Assembly (NCBI GenBank): GCA_020852055.1
Contig: JADZBP010000206.1
Coordinates: forward strand, 1-64,000
DNA from: Candidatus Latescibacterota bacterium
Lineage (GTDB): Bacteria > Latescibacterota > UBA2968 > UBA8231
DNA: 64,000 nucleotides
Direction of reading: 5' to 3'
The position numbers and the translations under genes were made by a program. Positions 27,981 through 38,497 of this stretch are shown here, piece by piece. Every line of letters begins with the position of its first letter. The stretch's first letter is position 1. The notes under the pieces were generated by a model. The model was given only the letters and a program-made list of their open reading frames with translations. It was not told where the DNA came from and searched no databases.

Positions 27981-28926
27981 AAAACACCCTCCGCCCCAGA
28001 ACCCGGTTCTGCACCAAGGTGAGGGCCAGGATGGCGATGAAGAGGATAAAGGCCAGGGCCGCGGCGTACCCGGCATTGTGGTTCTGGAAGATCTGATCAA
28101 AAATGACCACACTGAGCACGTCGGTAGTGTCGCGGGCTCCGGGGGTGCGCAGGATATAGATGTGATTGAAGGCCTTGAAGGTGCCGATCATGGCCACCGT
28201 GGAGAGGAAGAACAGGGTGGGGGAGATGAGCGGCAGGGTGATGTGGCGGAACGACTGCCAGGAGCTAGCTCCGTCGATCTCCGCCGCCTCGTAGTAGTGG
28301 CGGGGGATGGCACTTAACCCAGCCAGCAGGATCACCGTGTCGTACCCCACGTATACCCAGATGTTGTACAGGATGACCGAAATCAAGGCCAGGCTGGGGA
28401 AACAGGCGTCCAACCACGCGGGACAGGTCCCCAGACCCAGCGTTTTGAACAGCAGGGCCACGATGGACTTGTTTTCGTACAACCAGCGCTGGTTGTCGAG
28501 CCCCCAGAAACCCCAGAAGCGGTTGGCCAGGGACGAGGGATGGGGGCTGAAGAGGGTGCGGAAGACCACTGCCGAGGCGATAACCGGGGTGATGAAAGGC
28601 AGGAAGAAGAGGGTGCGGAAGAACCCTTTGCCCCGAAGTATATTGAATAGGAGGTAGGCGAGTACCGTGGAGAGCGCCAGTTCCGCAGGGATCGTGCCCA
28701 GGGCGTAGAAGGCGGTTACCTTAAAACCATTATAGAGGCTGGGATCACTCAGGGCACGGGCATAGTGGTCCAACCCGATAAACGCTTCCTGTTTGATACG
28801 CCAGCGGTGCAGGCTGATGTACAGCGCATAGGCGATGGGCCAGATCCCGAAGATCAGCAGGATCAACAGAGCCGGCGACAGGAATCCCCAGGCAATAGCC
28901 TGTTCTTTGAGGGGGGTCTTTTTCAA
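27970..28926 (-). CDS. Carbohydrate ABC transporter permease, MalF-like
   Basis: 318 residues with six predicted membrane segments. It opens with WGFLSPALLILLIFGIWPIAYALYISLHRW and has the EAA loop YEAAEIDGASSWQSFRHITLPLISP. An extended periplasmic loop (about residues 125-165, containing NRFWGFWGLDNQRW) is slightly longer than in many family members. It is the first gene of the transporter cluster, with order permease, permease, binding protein, then fumC, GH116 and sthA. A 210-bp gap upstream separates it from the yceI terminator. Confidence 0.93.
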   Translation of the reverse strand: MKKTPLKEQAIAWGFLSPALLILLIFGIWPIAYALYISLHRWRIKQEAFIGLDHYARALSDPSLYNGFKVTAFYALGTIPAELALSTVLAYLLFNILRGKGFFRTLFFLPFITPVIASAVVFRTLFSPHPSSLANRFWGFWGLDNQRWLYENKSIVALLFKTLGLGTCPAWLDACFPSLALISVILYNIWVYVGYDTVILLAGLSAIPRHYYEAAEIDGASSWQSFRHITLPLISPTLFFLSTVAMIGTFKAFNHIYILRTPGARDTTDVLSVVIFDQIFQNHNAGYAAALAFILFIAILALTLVQNRVLGRRVFYGD

Positions 28927-29066
28927 GTGACGCTCTCCCCGGGATGAGCCGGGGGGTTCAGGGCTCGACTATAGGCATGGTGATGAACAATAATAAACAT
29001 CGCGGCGAATTGTCAACCTGCCGCGCACTTCCTGTTGTTCGCGCCTGCACTTAGATCATTTCTGAC

Positions 29067-29103
29067 ACAAAAAAGCAGGCGGCATCTGACGATGCCGCCT
29101 GCT
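29067..29103 (-). terminator. Rho-independent terminator of the YceI gene
   Basis: On the minus strand, AGCAGGCGGCATC-GTCA-GATGCCGCCTGCT (13-bp perfect stem) is followed by TTTTTTG. It lies 34 bases after the YceI stop codon. Confidence 0.92.
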
Positions 29104-29136
29104 CAGGGTGCTGGTGCCGGTTACCGGCAGAGGGTG

Positions 29137-29742
29137 CTACTTCTTTTCGGGGGGGGCAACGGAGGCTTCGACCGAGATGCCGACCGCAACCTCATCCCCC
29201 AGCACGCCGGTGTTGTCCGCCCAACTGTTGACGCCAAATTCGGAGCGCTTCACCACCAGCGAGGTGGAGAAACCGATCATCGGCAGATTGGTCCAGGGAT
29301 TGGTGCCCGTGCCCAGGATTTCCACCGGTAGCTGCACCGATTTGGTGACCCCGTGCAGGGTCAGGTCACCGGTCACCAACAGCTTGCCATCCTCTCCCTT
29401 TTCGACCTTGGTGCTCTTGAAGGTGATTTCGGGGTATTTCTCGGCATCGAAGAAATCCGGGCTCTTCAGGTGTCCGTCCCGCTTCTCGTTCTCGGTATCG
29501 ATACTGCTGACCTTGATCACCGCCTCGACCGAAGACTTCTCGACCGCCTTTTCGTCGTAGGTGATAGCCCCGGTGAATTCCTTGAATTTGCCCTTGGTCC
29601 GGCCCACCAGGTGGCGGATGCCAAAATCCAATGCCGAGTGTCCGGCGTCGATCTGATAGGTTTCGGCCTGAGCCGGCAATACTCCAAATAGGGCCACGGC
29701 CAGTCCCGCGCCCAGCAGGCGGGTGATGTGCGTCATCTTCAT
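29137..29742 (-). CDS. YceI family periplasmic protein
   Basis: 201 residues from ATG 29742, preceded by AAGGAG at good spacing. A cleavable signal peptide ends GVLPAQA-ET. The mature lipocalin-like domain shows YQIDAGHSALDFGIRHLVGRTKGKFKEFTG, VIKVSSIDTENEKRDGHLKSPDFFDAEKYPEITFKS and VTGDLTLHGVTKSVQLPVE, all family hallmarks. YceI proteins bind long isoprenoid or amide lipids in the periplasm; the exact role is open. It has its own promoter and terminator and so is monocistronic. Confidence 0.95.
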   Translation of the reverse strand: MKMTHITRLLGAGLAVALFGVLPAQAETYQIDAGHSALDFGIRHLVGRTKGKFKEFTGAITYDEKAVEKSSVEAVIKVSSIDTENEKRDGHLKSPDFFDAEKYPEITFKSTKVEKGEDGKLLVTGDLTLHGVTKSVQLPVEILGTGTNPWTNLPMIGFSTSLVVKRSEFGVNSWADNTGVLGDEVAVGISVEASVAPPEKK

Positions 29743-29795
29743 GATCAAGCTCCTTATTTGATGTATGGTTTCTCGATGCAATATCGCTTAACATT

Positions 29796-29824
29796 AAAGT
29801 ATTGTTTTGCTCACGACCTGTCAA
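29796..29824 (-). promoter_or_regulatory. Putative YceI promoter
   Basis: On the minus strand, a perfect TTGACA (29819-29824), a 17-base spacer and TACTTT (29796-29801) lie about 55 bases before the start codon at 29742. Confidence 0.5.
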
Positions 29825-29843
29825 GACCCGGACAGCGATAGCG

Positions 29844-29882
29844 CAAAAAAAAACACCCCTGAAAATCCGGAGTGTTTTTTTG
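29844..29882. terminator. Terminator of the tRNA operon (bidirectional shape)
   Basis: A 7-bp stem, ACACCCC with GGAGTGT (one G-T pair), is flanked by A-runs on the left and T-runs on the right. It would end minus-strand transcription just after the tRNA-Gln 3' end at 29881 and could also act in the other direction. Confidence 0.75.
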
Positions 29883-29954
29883 GCTGCGCCCCAGGGAGTC
29901 GAACCCCGATAACATGGTCCAGAGCCATGTGTCCTGCCATTGAACGAGGGCGCA
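29881..29954 (-). tRNA. tRNA-Gln (anticodon CTG)
   Basis: 74 nt with encoded CCA. The acceptor stem is TGCGCCC/GGGCGCA, and the anticodon arm is CATGG-CTCTGGA-CCATG, giving anticodon CTG. The T arm has GGGGTTCGACTCCC. It is the last gene of a three-tRNA minus-strand cluster. Confidence 0.93.
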
Positions 29955-29971
29955 ATACTGCGATTAGTGGC

Positions 29972-30063
<92 letters not shown>

Positions 30064-30103
30064 AAATTTCAACCCGTACCCCAACTGCGAAACCGGACTC
30101 AGC

Positions 30104-30191
30104 TGGCGGAGGGCGAGGGATTCGAACCCTCAAGGGTGATTAGCCCGGCGGTTTTCAAGACCGCTGCCTTACCAATTAGGTCTAGCCCTCC
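30104..30191 (-). tRNA. tRNA-Ser (anticodon TGA)
   Basis: 88 nt with encoded CCA. The acceptor stem is GGAGGGC/GCCCTCC, the anticodon arm is GCGGT-CTTGAAA-ACCGC (TGA), there is a long variable arm, and the T arm is GAGGGTTCGAATCCCTC. It is the first gene of the cluster, starting about 10 bases after the expected transcription start. Confidence 0.93.
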
Positions 30192-30207
30192 CGTACACAG
30201 AGGATAA

Positions 30208-30236
30208 AATATAATCGCACCCAAGAGCGGTGTCAA
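30208..30236 (-). promoter_or_regulatory. Promoter of the tRNA-Ser-Ser-Gln operon
   Basis: On the minus strand, a perfect TTGACA (30231-30236), an exact 17-base spacer and TATATT (30208-30213) lie just before tRNA-Ser(TGA). This is one of the best consensus-like promoters in the window, as expected for stable RNA. Confidence 0.82.
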
Positions 30237-30368
30237 TGTCAGGTCCCTGCCCCCGGACATTGCCAAGCAGTCCTGCTGGTGAAGATCGGCAGGTACCTGA
30301 CAAACAGGCACTACCAGGCCGAGGGGGTTTCTTCTGTGAATCCACGGGGCGCCGTCCACAACCAACCC

Positions 30369-30560
30369 TTAGTGCCGGCTGCCACGTCCGCGCCGTTTTG
30401 CCCGTTCGATTTCGTATTCCTCTATGCCCCGGTCAATGAACTGCCGCAAGACCTCTGCCTGTGACCATCCGGTTTCGCTGGAGATCTTCTGCAGGGTCTC
30501 GAGTTGGTCTTCGTAGACCTGGAAGGTGGCTGTCTTCTTGTGCCTTTTTCCGGCCAGCAT
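30369..30560 (-). CDS. Ribbon-helix-helix (CopG/Arc-like) DNA-binding protein
   Basis: 63 residues. The strand KTATFQVYEDQLETLQKISSETGWSQAEVLRQFIDRGIEEYE fits the ribbon-helix-helix pattern: a short beta strand, helix A, a turn and helix B. It is followed by a basic tail (RAKRRGRGSRH) that may contact DNA. The start at ATG 30560 is preferred over 30572. No toxin partner is adjacent, so it is not an evident antitoxin. The upstream region repeats TGGGGATAA and TGGGGATTAA, possible self-operators. Confidence 0.72.
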   Translation of the reverse strand: MLAGKRHKKTATFQVYEDQLETLQKISSETGWSQAEVLRQFIDRGIEEYEIERAKRRGRGSRH

Positions 30561-30572
30561 AGTTATCCCCAT

Positions 30573-30946
30573 TGTTGTGCAGTGTATGTTGATAAAACAT
30601 AATACTTAATCCCCATCAATACAAGTATATATTAAAGCTCTTTCTATTCTTATTTTTATTGGGATTTTTCCCGGTCTTTTGACCCTATCCGTCCGGGTGG
30701 CAAAATAATAGCGTGCAGCAGCCTGGGTGCGGTGGGATCCAGAAACCACCCTGCACAGGCCTGGGCTTCCAGGGCCGACGGCAGGAGCCCGAACCTTTAG
30801 GGCATTGGGGGGAGGAGGAGGGGAACTGGGGATTGCTGGGCGCATCGCCCTTGGGGCAGAGCGGCGAGGCCGGGGATGTCAGGGGCGTACACACGAACGG
30901 GTTGCCAATCTGGCAACCCGTTCGTGTGCGGAAATATCTCGGAAAA
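30573..30946. other. Gene-free interval between the RHH gene and gyrA
   Basis: About 370 bases. The first 100 bases are AT-rich and probably hold the RHH promoter. The rest is GC-rich with G-run tracts (GGGGGGAGGAGGAGGGG) and ends in a long palindrome next to gyrA. Short ORFs here are low-complexity, and none looks real. Confidence 0.6.
30890..30928. terminator. 18-bp perfect inverted repeat downstream of gyrA, probable terminator
   Basis: CACACGAACGGGTTGCCA-ATC-TGGCAACCCGTTCGTGTG, an uninterrupted 18-bp stem with a 3-base loop, 18 bases past the gyrA stop. No T tract follows on the minus strand, so intrinsic termination would be atypical. A protein-binding role is possible. Confidence 0.6.
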
Positions 30947-33445
30947 TCAGTTGTTGGGAGCGGCTTCCTCGCCTGGGGACCCGTTGGCCAGGGGGGCCTC
31001 GGGGTCGAGTTCGCCGGCCTCGGCTTGGGCTACCCGGGCCATACCGATCACCCGATCACCCTCGTCGATATTGATCAGTTTGACGCCCTGGGTATTGCGC
31101 CTGATGCGCGAAATACCTGCCACCGGTACCCGGATGACGATCCCGTTCTGGGTCATGATCATCACCTCATCGGCGTCCGTGACCTCTTTGCTGGCGACAA
31201 CCAGGCCGTTGCGTTCGGTGGTCTTGATATCAATCAACCCCTTGCCGCCGCGGTGGATTACCGAATATTCCCCGGTGTTGGTGCATTTGCCGTAGCCATT
31301 TTCGCAGATGGTCAGCAGGAGGCTCTGGCCATGCAGCACCACCATATCGACCACCACATCCTGCTCCCGCAGATCGATGCCCTTGACCCCGGTGGAAACC
31401 CGGCCCATGGGTCGGACCTCGCGTTCGGCAAACCGAACACTCATGCCGTGGCGGGTTTCGAGCAGGATATCCTGGCTGCCGTCGGTGATCGCGGCGCCGA
31501 TCAGGTCGTCGTCCTCCAGCAGATTGAGGGCGATGATGCCATCCCGGCGAACGTTTTTATACGCCGCCAGTACGGTCTTTTTCACCACGCCCTTGCGGGT
31601 GGCCGTGAAGAGGAAGGCCTCTTCAGAGAAGACATCGACCGGCACGACCGCGGAAATCTGCTCGTCCGGACTGATGGGCAGCAGGTTTACCAGGGGCCGG
31701 CCCTTGGAAGTGCGCTCCCCTACGGGGATTTTGTAGACCTTGAGCCAATAACACTTGCCTTTGGAGGTCAGGAAGAGGATATAGGAATGGGTCGAGGCCA
31801 GGAAAAGATGCTCGACGAAGTCCTCCTCCTTGGTCTGCATGCCGATCAGCCCACGCCCGCCCCGGTGCTGCACGCGGTAAGTGGTCGGGGACATGCGCTT
31901 GATGTACCCCCCACGAGAGATGGTCACCACCATCTCCTCTTTGGCGATCAGGTCCTCAATATCGAACTCCTCGGCGGAAAAGACGACCTCAGTGCGGCGT
32001 TCGTCGCCGAAGCGTTCGCGGATCTCGAGGATCTCCTCGCGGATCAGGTCCATCTGCAACTGATGACTACCCAAGATGTTGCGCAACTTGGTGATGAGTT
32101 GAACCAGTTCGTTGTACTCGTTTTCGATCTTCTCCCGCTCCAGCCCGGTCAGGCGCTGCAGGGGCATGGCCAGGATGGCCTGGCCCTGGACCTCGCTCAA
32201 CTCGAACTGAGCCATCAGCCGGTGGCGGGCTTCTTCCGGGTTGGCCGAACTGCGGATGAGCTGGATGATGGCGTCGATATGGTCGAGGGCGATACGCAGC
32301 CCTTCGAGGATATGGGCCCGGGCCTCGGCTTTCTCCAGATCGAAGCGCAAACGCCGCACCACCACCTCGTGCCGATGCTCTATATAATAGAATAACATCT
32401 GCTTGAGGTTCAGCAGTTGGGGCCGGCCCTTGACCAACGCCAGCATCATCACCCCGAAGGTGGTCTGCAGCATGCTGTGGGAGAAGAGCTGGTTCTGGAC
32501 CACCTCGGCATGGGCGTCGCGCTTAAGCTCGATCACCACCCGCAGGCCGTTGCGGCCGGATTCGTCGCGGATGTTGGCGATGCCATCGATAACCTTGTTC
32601 CGCACCAACTCGGCCATCTTCTCGAGCAGGCTGGACTTATCCACCAGGAAGGGGATTTCGGTGATGATCAGGCTTTCGCGGTCTTCCTTGTGGCTTTCCA
32701 CGTGTATACGCGCCCGCAACTGGATCATGCCGCGGCCGGTCCGGTAGGCCTGGAACACCTCCTGCATCCCGTAGATCACCCCGCCGGTGGGGAAGTCCGG
32801 GGCCTTGATGTGCCCCATCAACTCGTCGATGGTGACTTCGGGATTGTCGATGAGGGCGATGAGCCCGTCGGCGATCTCGCGCACGTTGTGCGGTGGGATC
32901 TTGGTGGCCATACCCACGGCAATGCCCACCGAACCGTTGCACAGGAGATTGGGAAACTTGGCCGGCAACACCTGGGGTTCCTGGCGGGTGTCGTCGTAGT
33001 TGCCGATGAAATTGACGGTGTTTTTCTCCAGATCGGCCAGCATCTCCATGGCCGGCCAACTCAACCGGGCCTCGGTATACCGCATCGCCGCCGGCGGGTA
33101 ACCGTCGATGGAGCCAAAATTGCCCTGGCCGTCCACCAGGGGATAACGCATGCGAAAGTTCTGGGCCAGGTGCACCAGGGTGGGGTACACGATGGCCTCG
33201 CCGTGCGGGTGGTAGTTCCCCGAGGTATCACCGGCGATCTTGGCGCACTTGCGGAACCCGCGGTTGGGCGCCAGACTCAGGTCGTTCATGGCCACCAGGA
33301 TCCGGCGCTGCGAGGGCTTCAGGCCGTCGCGCACGTCCGGCAAGGCGCGCGCCACGATGGTGCTCATGGCGTAGTCGAGGTAGGAAGTGCGCAGTTCGTC
33401 CTCGATTTTGACTTGAATGGTCCGGGCTGTTTTTAGCTCTGACAT
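30947..33445 (-). CDS. gyrA: DNA gyrase subunit A
   Basis: 832 residues. The N-terminal breakage-reunion domain has DYAMSTIVARALPDVRDGLKPSQRRIL and the active-site tyrosine in PPAAMRYTEARLS (near 125). The quinolone-resistance region HPHGEAIVYPTLVHLAQNFRMRYPLVDGQGNFGSIDG precedes it. Six beta-pinwheel blade repeats form the C-terminal domain, including a gyrase box-like QRRGGRG equivalent at QHRGGRGLIGMQ, and the tail is acidic. With GyrB it introduces negative supercoils. It lies 18 bases after gyrB, so one operon is likely. Confidence 0.97.
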   Translation of the reverse strand: MSELKTARTIQVKIEDELRTSYLDYAMSTIVARALPDVRDGLKPSQRRILVAMNDLSLAPNRGFRKCAKIAGDTSGNYHPHGEAIVYPTLVHLAQNFRMRYPLVDGQGNFGSIDGYPPAAMRYTEARLSWPAMEMLADLEKNTVNFIGNYDDTRQEPQVLPAKFPNLLCNGSVGIAVGMATKIPPHNVREIADGLIALIDNPEVTIDELMGHIKAPDFPTGGVIYGMQEVFQAYRTGRGMIQLRARIHVESHKEDRESLIITEIPFLVDKSSLLEKMAELVRNKVIDGIANIRDESGRNGLRVVIELKRDAHAEVVQNQLFSHSMLQTTFGVMMLALVKGRPQLLNLKQMLFYYIEHRHEVVVRRLRFDLEKAEARAHILEGLRIALDHIDAIIQLIRSSANPEEARHRLMAQFELSEVQGQAILAMPLQRLTGLEREKIENEYNELVQLITKLRNILGSHQLQMDLIREEILEIRERFGDERRTEVVFSAEEFDIEDLIAKEEMVVTISRGGYIKRMSPTTYRVQHRGGRGLIGMQTKEEDFVEHLFLASTHSYILFLTSKGKCYWLKVYKIPVGERTSKGRPLVNLLPISPDEQISAVVPVDVFSEEAFLFTATRKGVVKKTVLAAYKNVRRDGIIALNLLEDDDLIGAAITDGSQDILLETRHGMSVRFAEREVRPMGRVSTGVKGIDLREQDVVVDMVVLHGQSLLLTICENGYGKCTNTGEYSVIHRGGKGLIDIKTTERNGLVVASKEVTDADEVMIMTQNGIVIRVPVAGISRIRRNTQGVKLINIDEGDRVIGMARVAQAEAGELDPEAPLANGSPGEEAAPNN

Positions 33446-33463
33446 GACCTGTGCGTATTCTCC

Positions 33464-35461
<1,998 letters not shown>

Positions 35462-35776
35462 TTAATCCCGCTTGCGTGTGTTCAACAGCACCAGTTCGGC
35501 GATTACCTTTTTGCCTGCGCTGGCATTCAGGCGATCGACGATTTCCTGTTTGACGAAATTGAGCTGGGTGCGCCAGGCCGGGGAACTCACGGCCACTTCG
35601 AGCTTGGCGTGGCGGATCTTGAGGGGGCGCGCATGACGGGCCAAGGGACCGGCCGCTTCGTCCCAGGCGATCAGAATCCGTGCCTCCAGCAGTTTTTCGC
35701 TCTGGCCGAGTTCAGCGATGGCGGCCTCGAGCAGGTTCTGGAGGGGCTCGGCGCCGGCTGGACGAGGTTCAGCCAT
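35462..35776 (-). CDS. DUF721 / DciA-like protein
   Basis: About 104 residues from ATG 35776. The core EARILIAWDEAAGPLARHARPLKIRHAKLEVAVSSPAWRTQLNFVKQEIVDRLNA matches the DUF721 (DciA) domain: a W.. VG.. L..HA..... L.V.V.S..W...L pattern. DciA helps load the replicative helicase DnaB in bacteria lacking DnaC. It overlaps the recF stop by 8 bases and lies before gyrB, a very common position. There are no obvious anomalies. Confidence 0.88.
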   Translation of the reverse strand: MAEPRPAGAEPLQNLLEAAIAELGQSEKLLEARILIAWDEAAGPLARHARPLKIRHAKLEVAVSSPAWRTQLNFVKQEIVDRLNASAGKKVIAELVLLNTRKRD

Positions 35777-36872
35777 CGAGCCAGATCTCACTGAAGCCAG
35801 CGCCCAGAGGCCCGTCGGGCCGCTTGGGGGACGTGAGGACCACCTGCTCGCAGGTGCCGATCAGCTCCATCAAGGCGGCGGATCGCTGGCTGTCCAATTC
35901 GGAGAAGACATCGTCCAGCAGCAATACGGGGTTTTGCCCGGTTTCGCCCGCCAGCACCTGAGTTTCGGTCAACTTCCAGGAGATCAACAGGGTTTTCATC
36001 TGGCCTTCGGAGGCAAAGGCATCGGCAGGATGGCCGTCGAGGGTGAACACCAACTGGTCCCGGTGGCTGCCGCAACGCGTATGGCCCAGGTGCAGTTCGG
36101 AACCCCGCCGCCCCCTCAGCTCCTGCTCCAGATCCGCGCACAACTGCTCCTCGGCAGGAGCAGGATCGTTGTTCATGCTGGCCGAGTATTCGTAACACAG
36201 CCCAGCCTTTTCGCGGTGCCCGCTAAGTAGGGCGTAGTACCTGTTCATCGCTGCCTGCATTCCCGCTAGCACCTCGAGACGGCGGAACCGGATCCGGGCA
36301 CCAAAGCGCGCCAGTTGCCGGTCCCAGGCATCCAATGCCTGGGCCTCGCTTTCGCGCAGCGTCCCTCGGCTCATCTTCAGCAGTTGGTTGCGCTGCGCCA
36401 GCACCCGTTGGTATTGTTGCAGATCGTGTAGGTAGGGTGCACTGGTTTGTGAAATGAGGATGTCGAGGAGGCGCCGGCGCTGGGCCGGAAAACGCATGAC
36501 CAGCGCGACATCTTCTGGGGAGAAATGAACCGTTTTGAAAATCCCGAGGATATCGGCGATGCGCGGCAGGGGAGTGCCGTCGCAGAAGATCCTCTTGCCT
36601 TCCTGGTTCCCGAAATAGAGCCGCAGCTGGTGGTGGTGAGGACCATCACCACAGACCGCCCTGATATCGAAATATTGCCCGTTGTGTGGCACTGCCTGCA
36701 CGTCCTGGGCGCCTCGCACCGATTTCCCGATGGACAGGTAGGAAATCGCCTCCAGGATATTGCTTTTCCCCCGCCCATTCGCCCCGCCGATCAGGATGCG
36801 ATCGGCATCGAACTGCAGGCGTAACTCACTGAAATTGCGGAAGGGCTGCAGCGTGATTTCGCGAATTCTCAC
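35769..36872 (-). CDS. recF: DNA replication and repair protein RecF
   Basis: 367 residues with a GTG start. The SMC-like ATPase has Walker A IGGANGRGKSNILEAISYLS near residue 30, the signature region GQMKTLLISWKL (degenerate LSxGQ) near 305, and Walker B PVLLLDDVFSELD near 325. RecF helps load RecA at gaps during recombinational repair. It lies 10 bases after dnaN, and its end overlaps the DciA-like gene, so dnaN-recF-dciA form a tight operon. Confidence 0.96.
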   Translation of the reverse strand: MRIREITLQPFRNFSELRLQFDADRILIGGANGRGKSNILEAISYLSIGKSVRGAQDVQAVPHNGQYFDIRAVCGDGPHHHQLRLYFGNQEGKRIFCDGTPLPRIADILGIFKTVHFSPEDVALVMRFPAQRRRLLDILISQTSAPYLHDLQQYQRVLAQRNQLLKMSRGTLRESEAQALDAWDRQLARFGARIRFRRLEVLAGMQAAMNRYYALLSGHREKAGLCYEYSASMNNDPAPAEEQLCADLEQELRGRRGSELHLGHTRCGSHRDQLVFTLDGHPADAFASEGQMKTLLISWKLTETQVLAGETGQNPVLLLDDVFSELDSQRSAALMELIGTCEQVVLTSPKRPDGPLGAGFSEIWLDG

Positions 36873-36881
36873 CCCACAACT

Positions 36882-38051
36882 TCAGGTGCTCGGCCTCAGC
36901 GGCATCAACAGGCAGAAGTAGTCCTCGGCCTGGTCCTGCTTGCCGGGGCGCACCAGGGCGGCAGTGACGGCATTGTGCAGCTCGAATATCACCTCGTCCG
37001 ATTCGATCTTGCGCAGGATCTCTATCAGGTAGTTGGCGTTGTAACCGACATCCAACTCTTCCTGGCTGTAGTTGGCTGGGATCACCTCCCGCGCCTCACC
37101 GCCGATCTCGGGACTTGCCGCCGACAGTTCCACCTGATTCTTGCTAATCCGCATCCGCACCTGATGGGTATGGGTGCTCGATAGGATGGACACCCGGCGC
37201 ACCGCCGGCAACAGCATCTCCTTGGAGATGCGCAGAATCTTGTCGTTCTGCCGCGGTATCACTGGTTCGTAATTGACGTAGGGTCCTTCGATCACCCGCG
37301 AGAGCACCTGGGTGGAACCCAAGTCGAACAGGATCTGGCTGGCCCCCAGGGTCAGGCGATGGATCCGGCGCTGCCCGCCGAGCACCTTCACCAGGTAGGC
37401 GCTCGCCTGGGGAGGCAGAATAACCTCGCCTGGCTTGTCCCCAACCTGAGACTTGAGATCCAGCAGGTGCCGGTTTCGCGCGAAGCGGTAGCCGTCTGTG
37501 GCCACCATGGTCATACCCTCGGCGTCGATGGCCCAGAGCACCCCATTCAGAACCGGCCGGGTTTCGTCTCGGGAAACGGCGAAGGAGGTTTTGTTCAACA
37601 TGCCGCCGACAAAGAGCGCCTCGGCTTCAGCTTCCTCCATCGCATCGAAATCGACCGATAGTCCTTCGATCGTGGAGGGCATCTCGGGGAATTCGTCCGG
37701 GGAAATCCCGGCCAGTGAATACACCCCTTCACTGCCCTCGATGGCGCCGAGTTTTCCGGACAGCAGCAACCGATTGTCCTGCACCTCGATACTCAGTTGT
37801 GAGGCCGGCCATTCGCGTGCGATTCCGGCGAACGTGCGAGCCGGGACGGTGATGCTCCCCGATTCGCGGATCACAGCGGGAACAGCGGTGCGGATGGACA
37901 AATCGAGGTCTGTGGCCGAGAGGATCAACTGGTCCCCTTCGCCGGTGAGCAGGATATTGGAGAGAATCGGCAGGGCAGGCTTCGAGGCAACCGCGTCGAT
38001 TACGGTGTCGATTCCCTGCCACAATTGGTCTCGATCAACAAGTATCTTCAT
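36882..38051 (-). CDS. dnaN: DNA polymerase III beta subunit (sliding clamp)
   Basis: 389 residues made of three similar clamp domains. Examples are MKILVDRDQLWQGIDTVIDAVASKPALPILSNILL at the N-terminus, LNGVLWAIDAEGMTMVATDGYRFA in the second domain, and the C-terminal LMPLRPS (family consensus LMPMR/L). The dimeric ring tethers DNA polymerase III and other proteins to DNA. The upstream 446 bases form the presumed origin. No strong Shine-Dalgarno is seen before the ATG. Confidence 0.97.
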   Translation of the reverse strand: MKILVDRDQLWQGIDTVIDAVASKPALPILSNILLTGEGDQLILSATDLDLSIRTAVPAVIRESGSITVPARTFAGIAREWPASQLSIEVQDNRLLLSGKLGAIEGSEGVYSLAGISPDEFPEMPSTIEGLSVDFDAMEEAEAEALFVGGMLNKTSFAVSRDETRPVLNGVLWAIDAEGMTMVATDGYRFARNRHLLDLKSQVGDKPGEVILPPQASAYLVKVLGGQRRIHRLTLGASQILFDLGSTQVLSRVIEGPYVNYEPVIPRQNDKILRISKEMLLPAVRRVSILSSTHTHQVRMRISKNQVELSAASPEIGGEAREVIPANYSQEELDVGYNANYLIEILRKIESDEVIFELHNAVTAALVRPGKQDQAEDYFCLLMPLRPST

Positions 38052-38497
38052 AGGAAATAATATCTTGACGTAAAATATGGATTGTCAGGGTCAGTTTCTT
38101 CATCTAGAACTAAACTAATATATACTAATATACTATATAGTCAATAGAGAACTAAGGGTGATTATGGCAAAGGTGTTCGAGGTGTGTAGGGTTTTTGTCC
38201 ACACTCATTGTGTTATATACACAACAGTAATGTGTATGTACTTTATGTTTGTTTTTTAGTAGATACAATAATAGCTGTGAAAATGTGGATAATAACGACA
38301 CACTTGCGCAGGTGTGTGTTATAAGAATAATAAAATCAGTTACTTGAGATGTATTGAGGTGGAGCCTGTCGAGTGGGGAGGGGAGTGTGGATAACTAAAG
38401 ATATGAACACCCCCAGGATTGCAGATCGTGTCGGGAGGGAGATACACACAAATCAACAGTGCGAGTGTGGATAAATTGCGAGCGCTGTGGATTAGCT
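38052..38497. other. Probable replication origin (oriC) between dnaA and dnaN
   Basis: A 446-base AT-rich gap without genes. Three perfect DnaA boxes TGTGGATAA lie at 38284-38292, 38386-38394 and 38466-38474, all on the plus strand. One-mismatch boxes are TGTGGATTA at 38486-38494 and TTGTCCACA (opposite orientation) at 38195-38203. A likely unwinding element is the very AT-rich stretch 38107-38153, with a repeated ACTAATATAT decamer. Palindromes TTGTGTTATATACACAA (from about 38209) and ACACACTTGCGCAGGTGTGTGT (38298-38319) lie between. Gene orientation diverges around here, which supports the call. Confidence 0.85.

Noticed and set aside
30369-30560. Toxin-antitoxin pair
   Set aside because: The ribbon-helix-helix protein is antitoxin-like in size, but no partner toxin ORF is adjacent on either side.
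30685-30894. 69-aa minus-strand ORF rich in Pro and Ser near gyrA
   Set aside because: Low-complexity translation of G-run tracts; no start signal or family.
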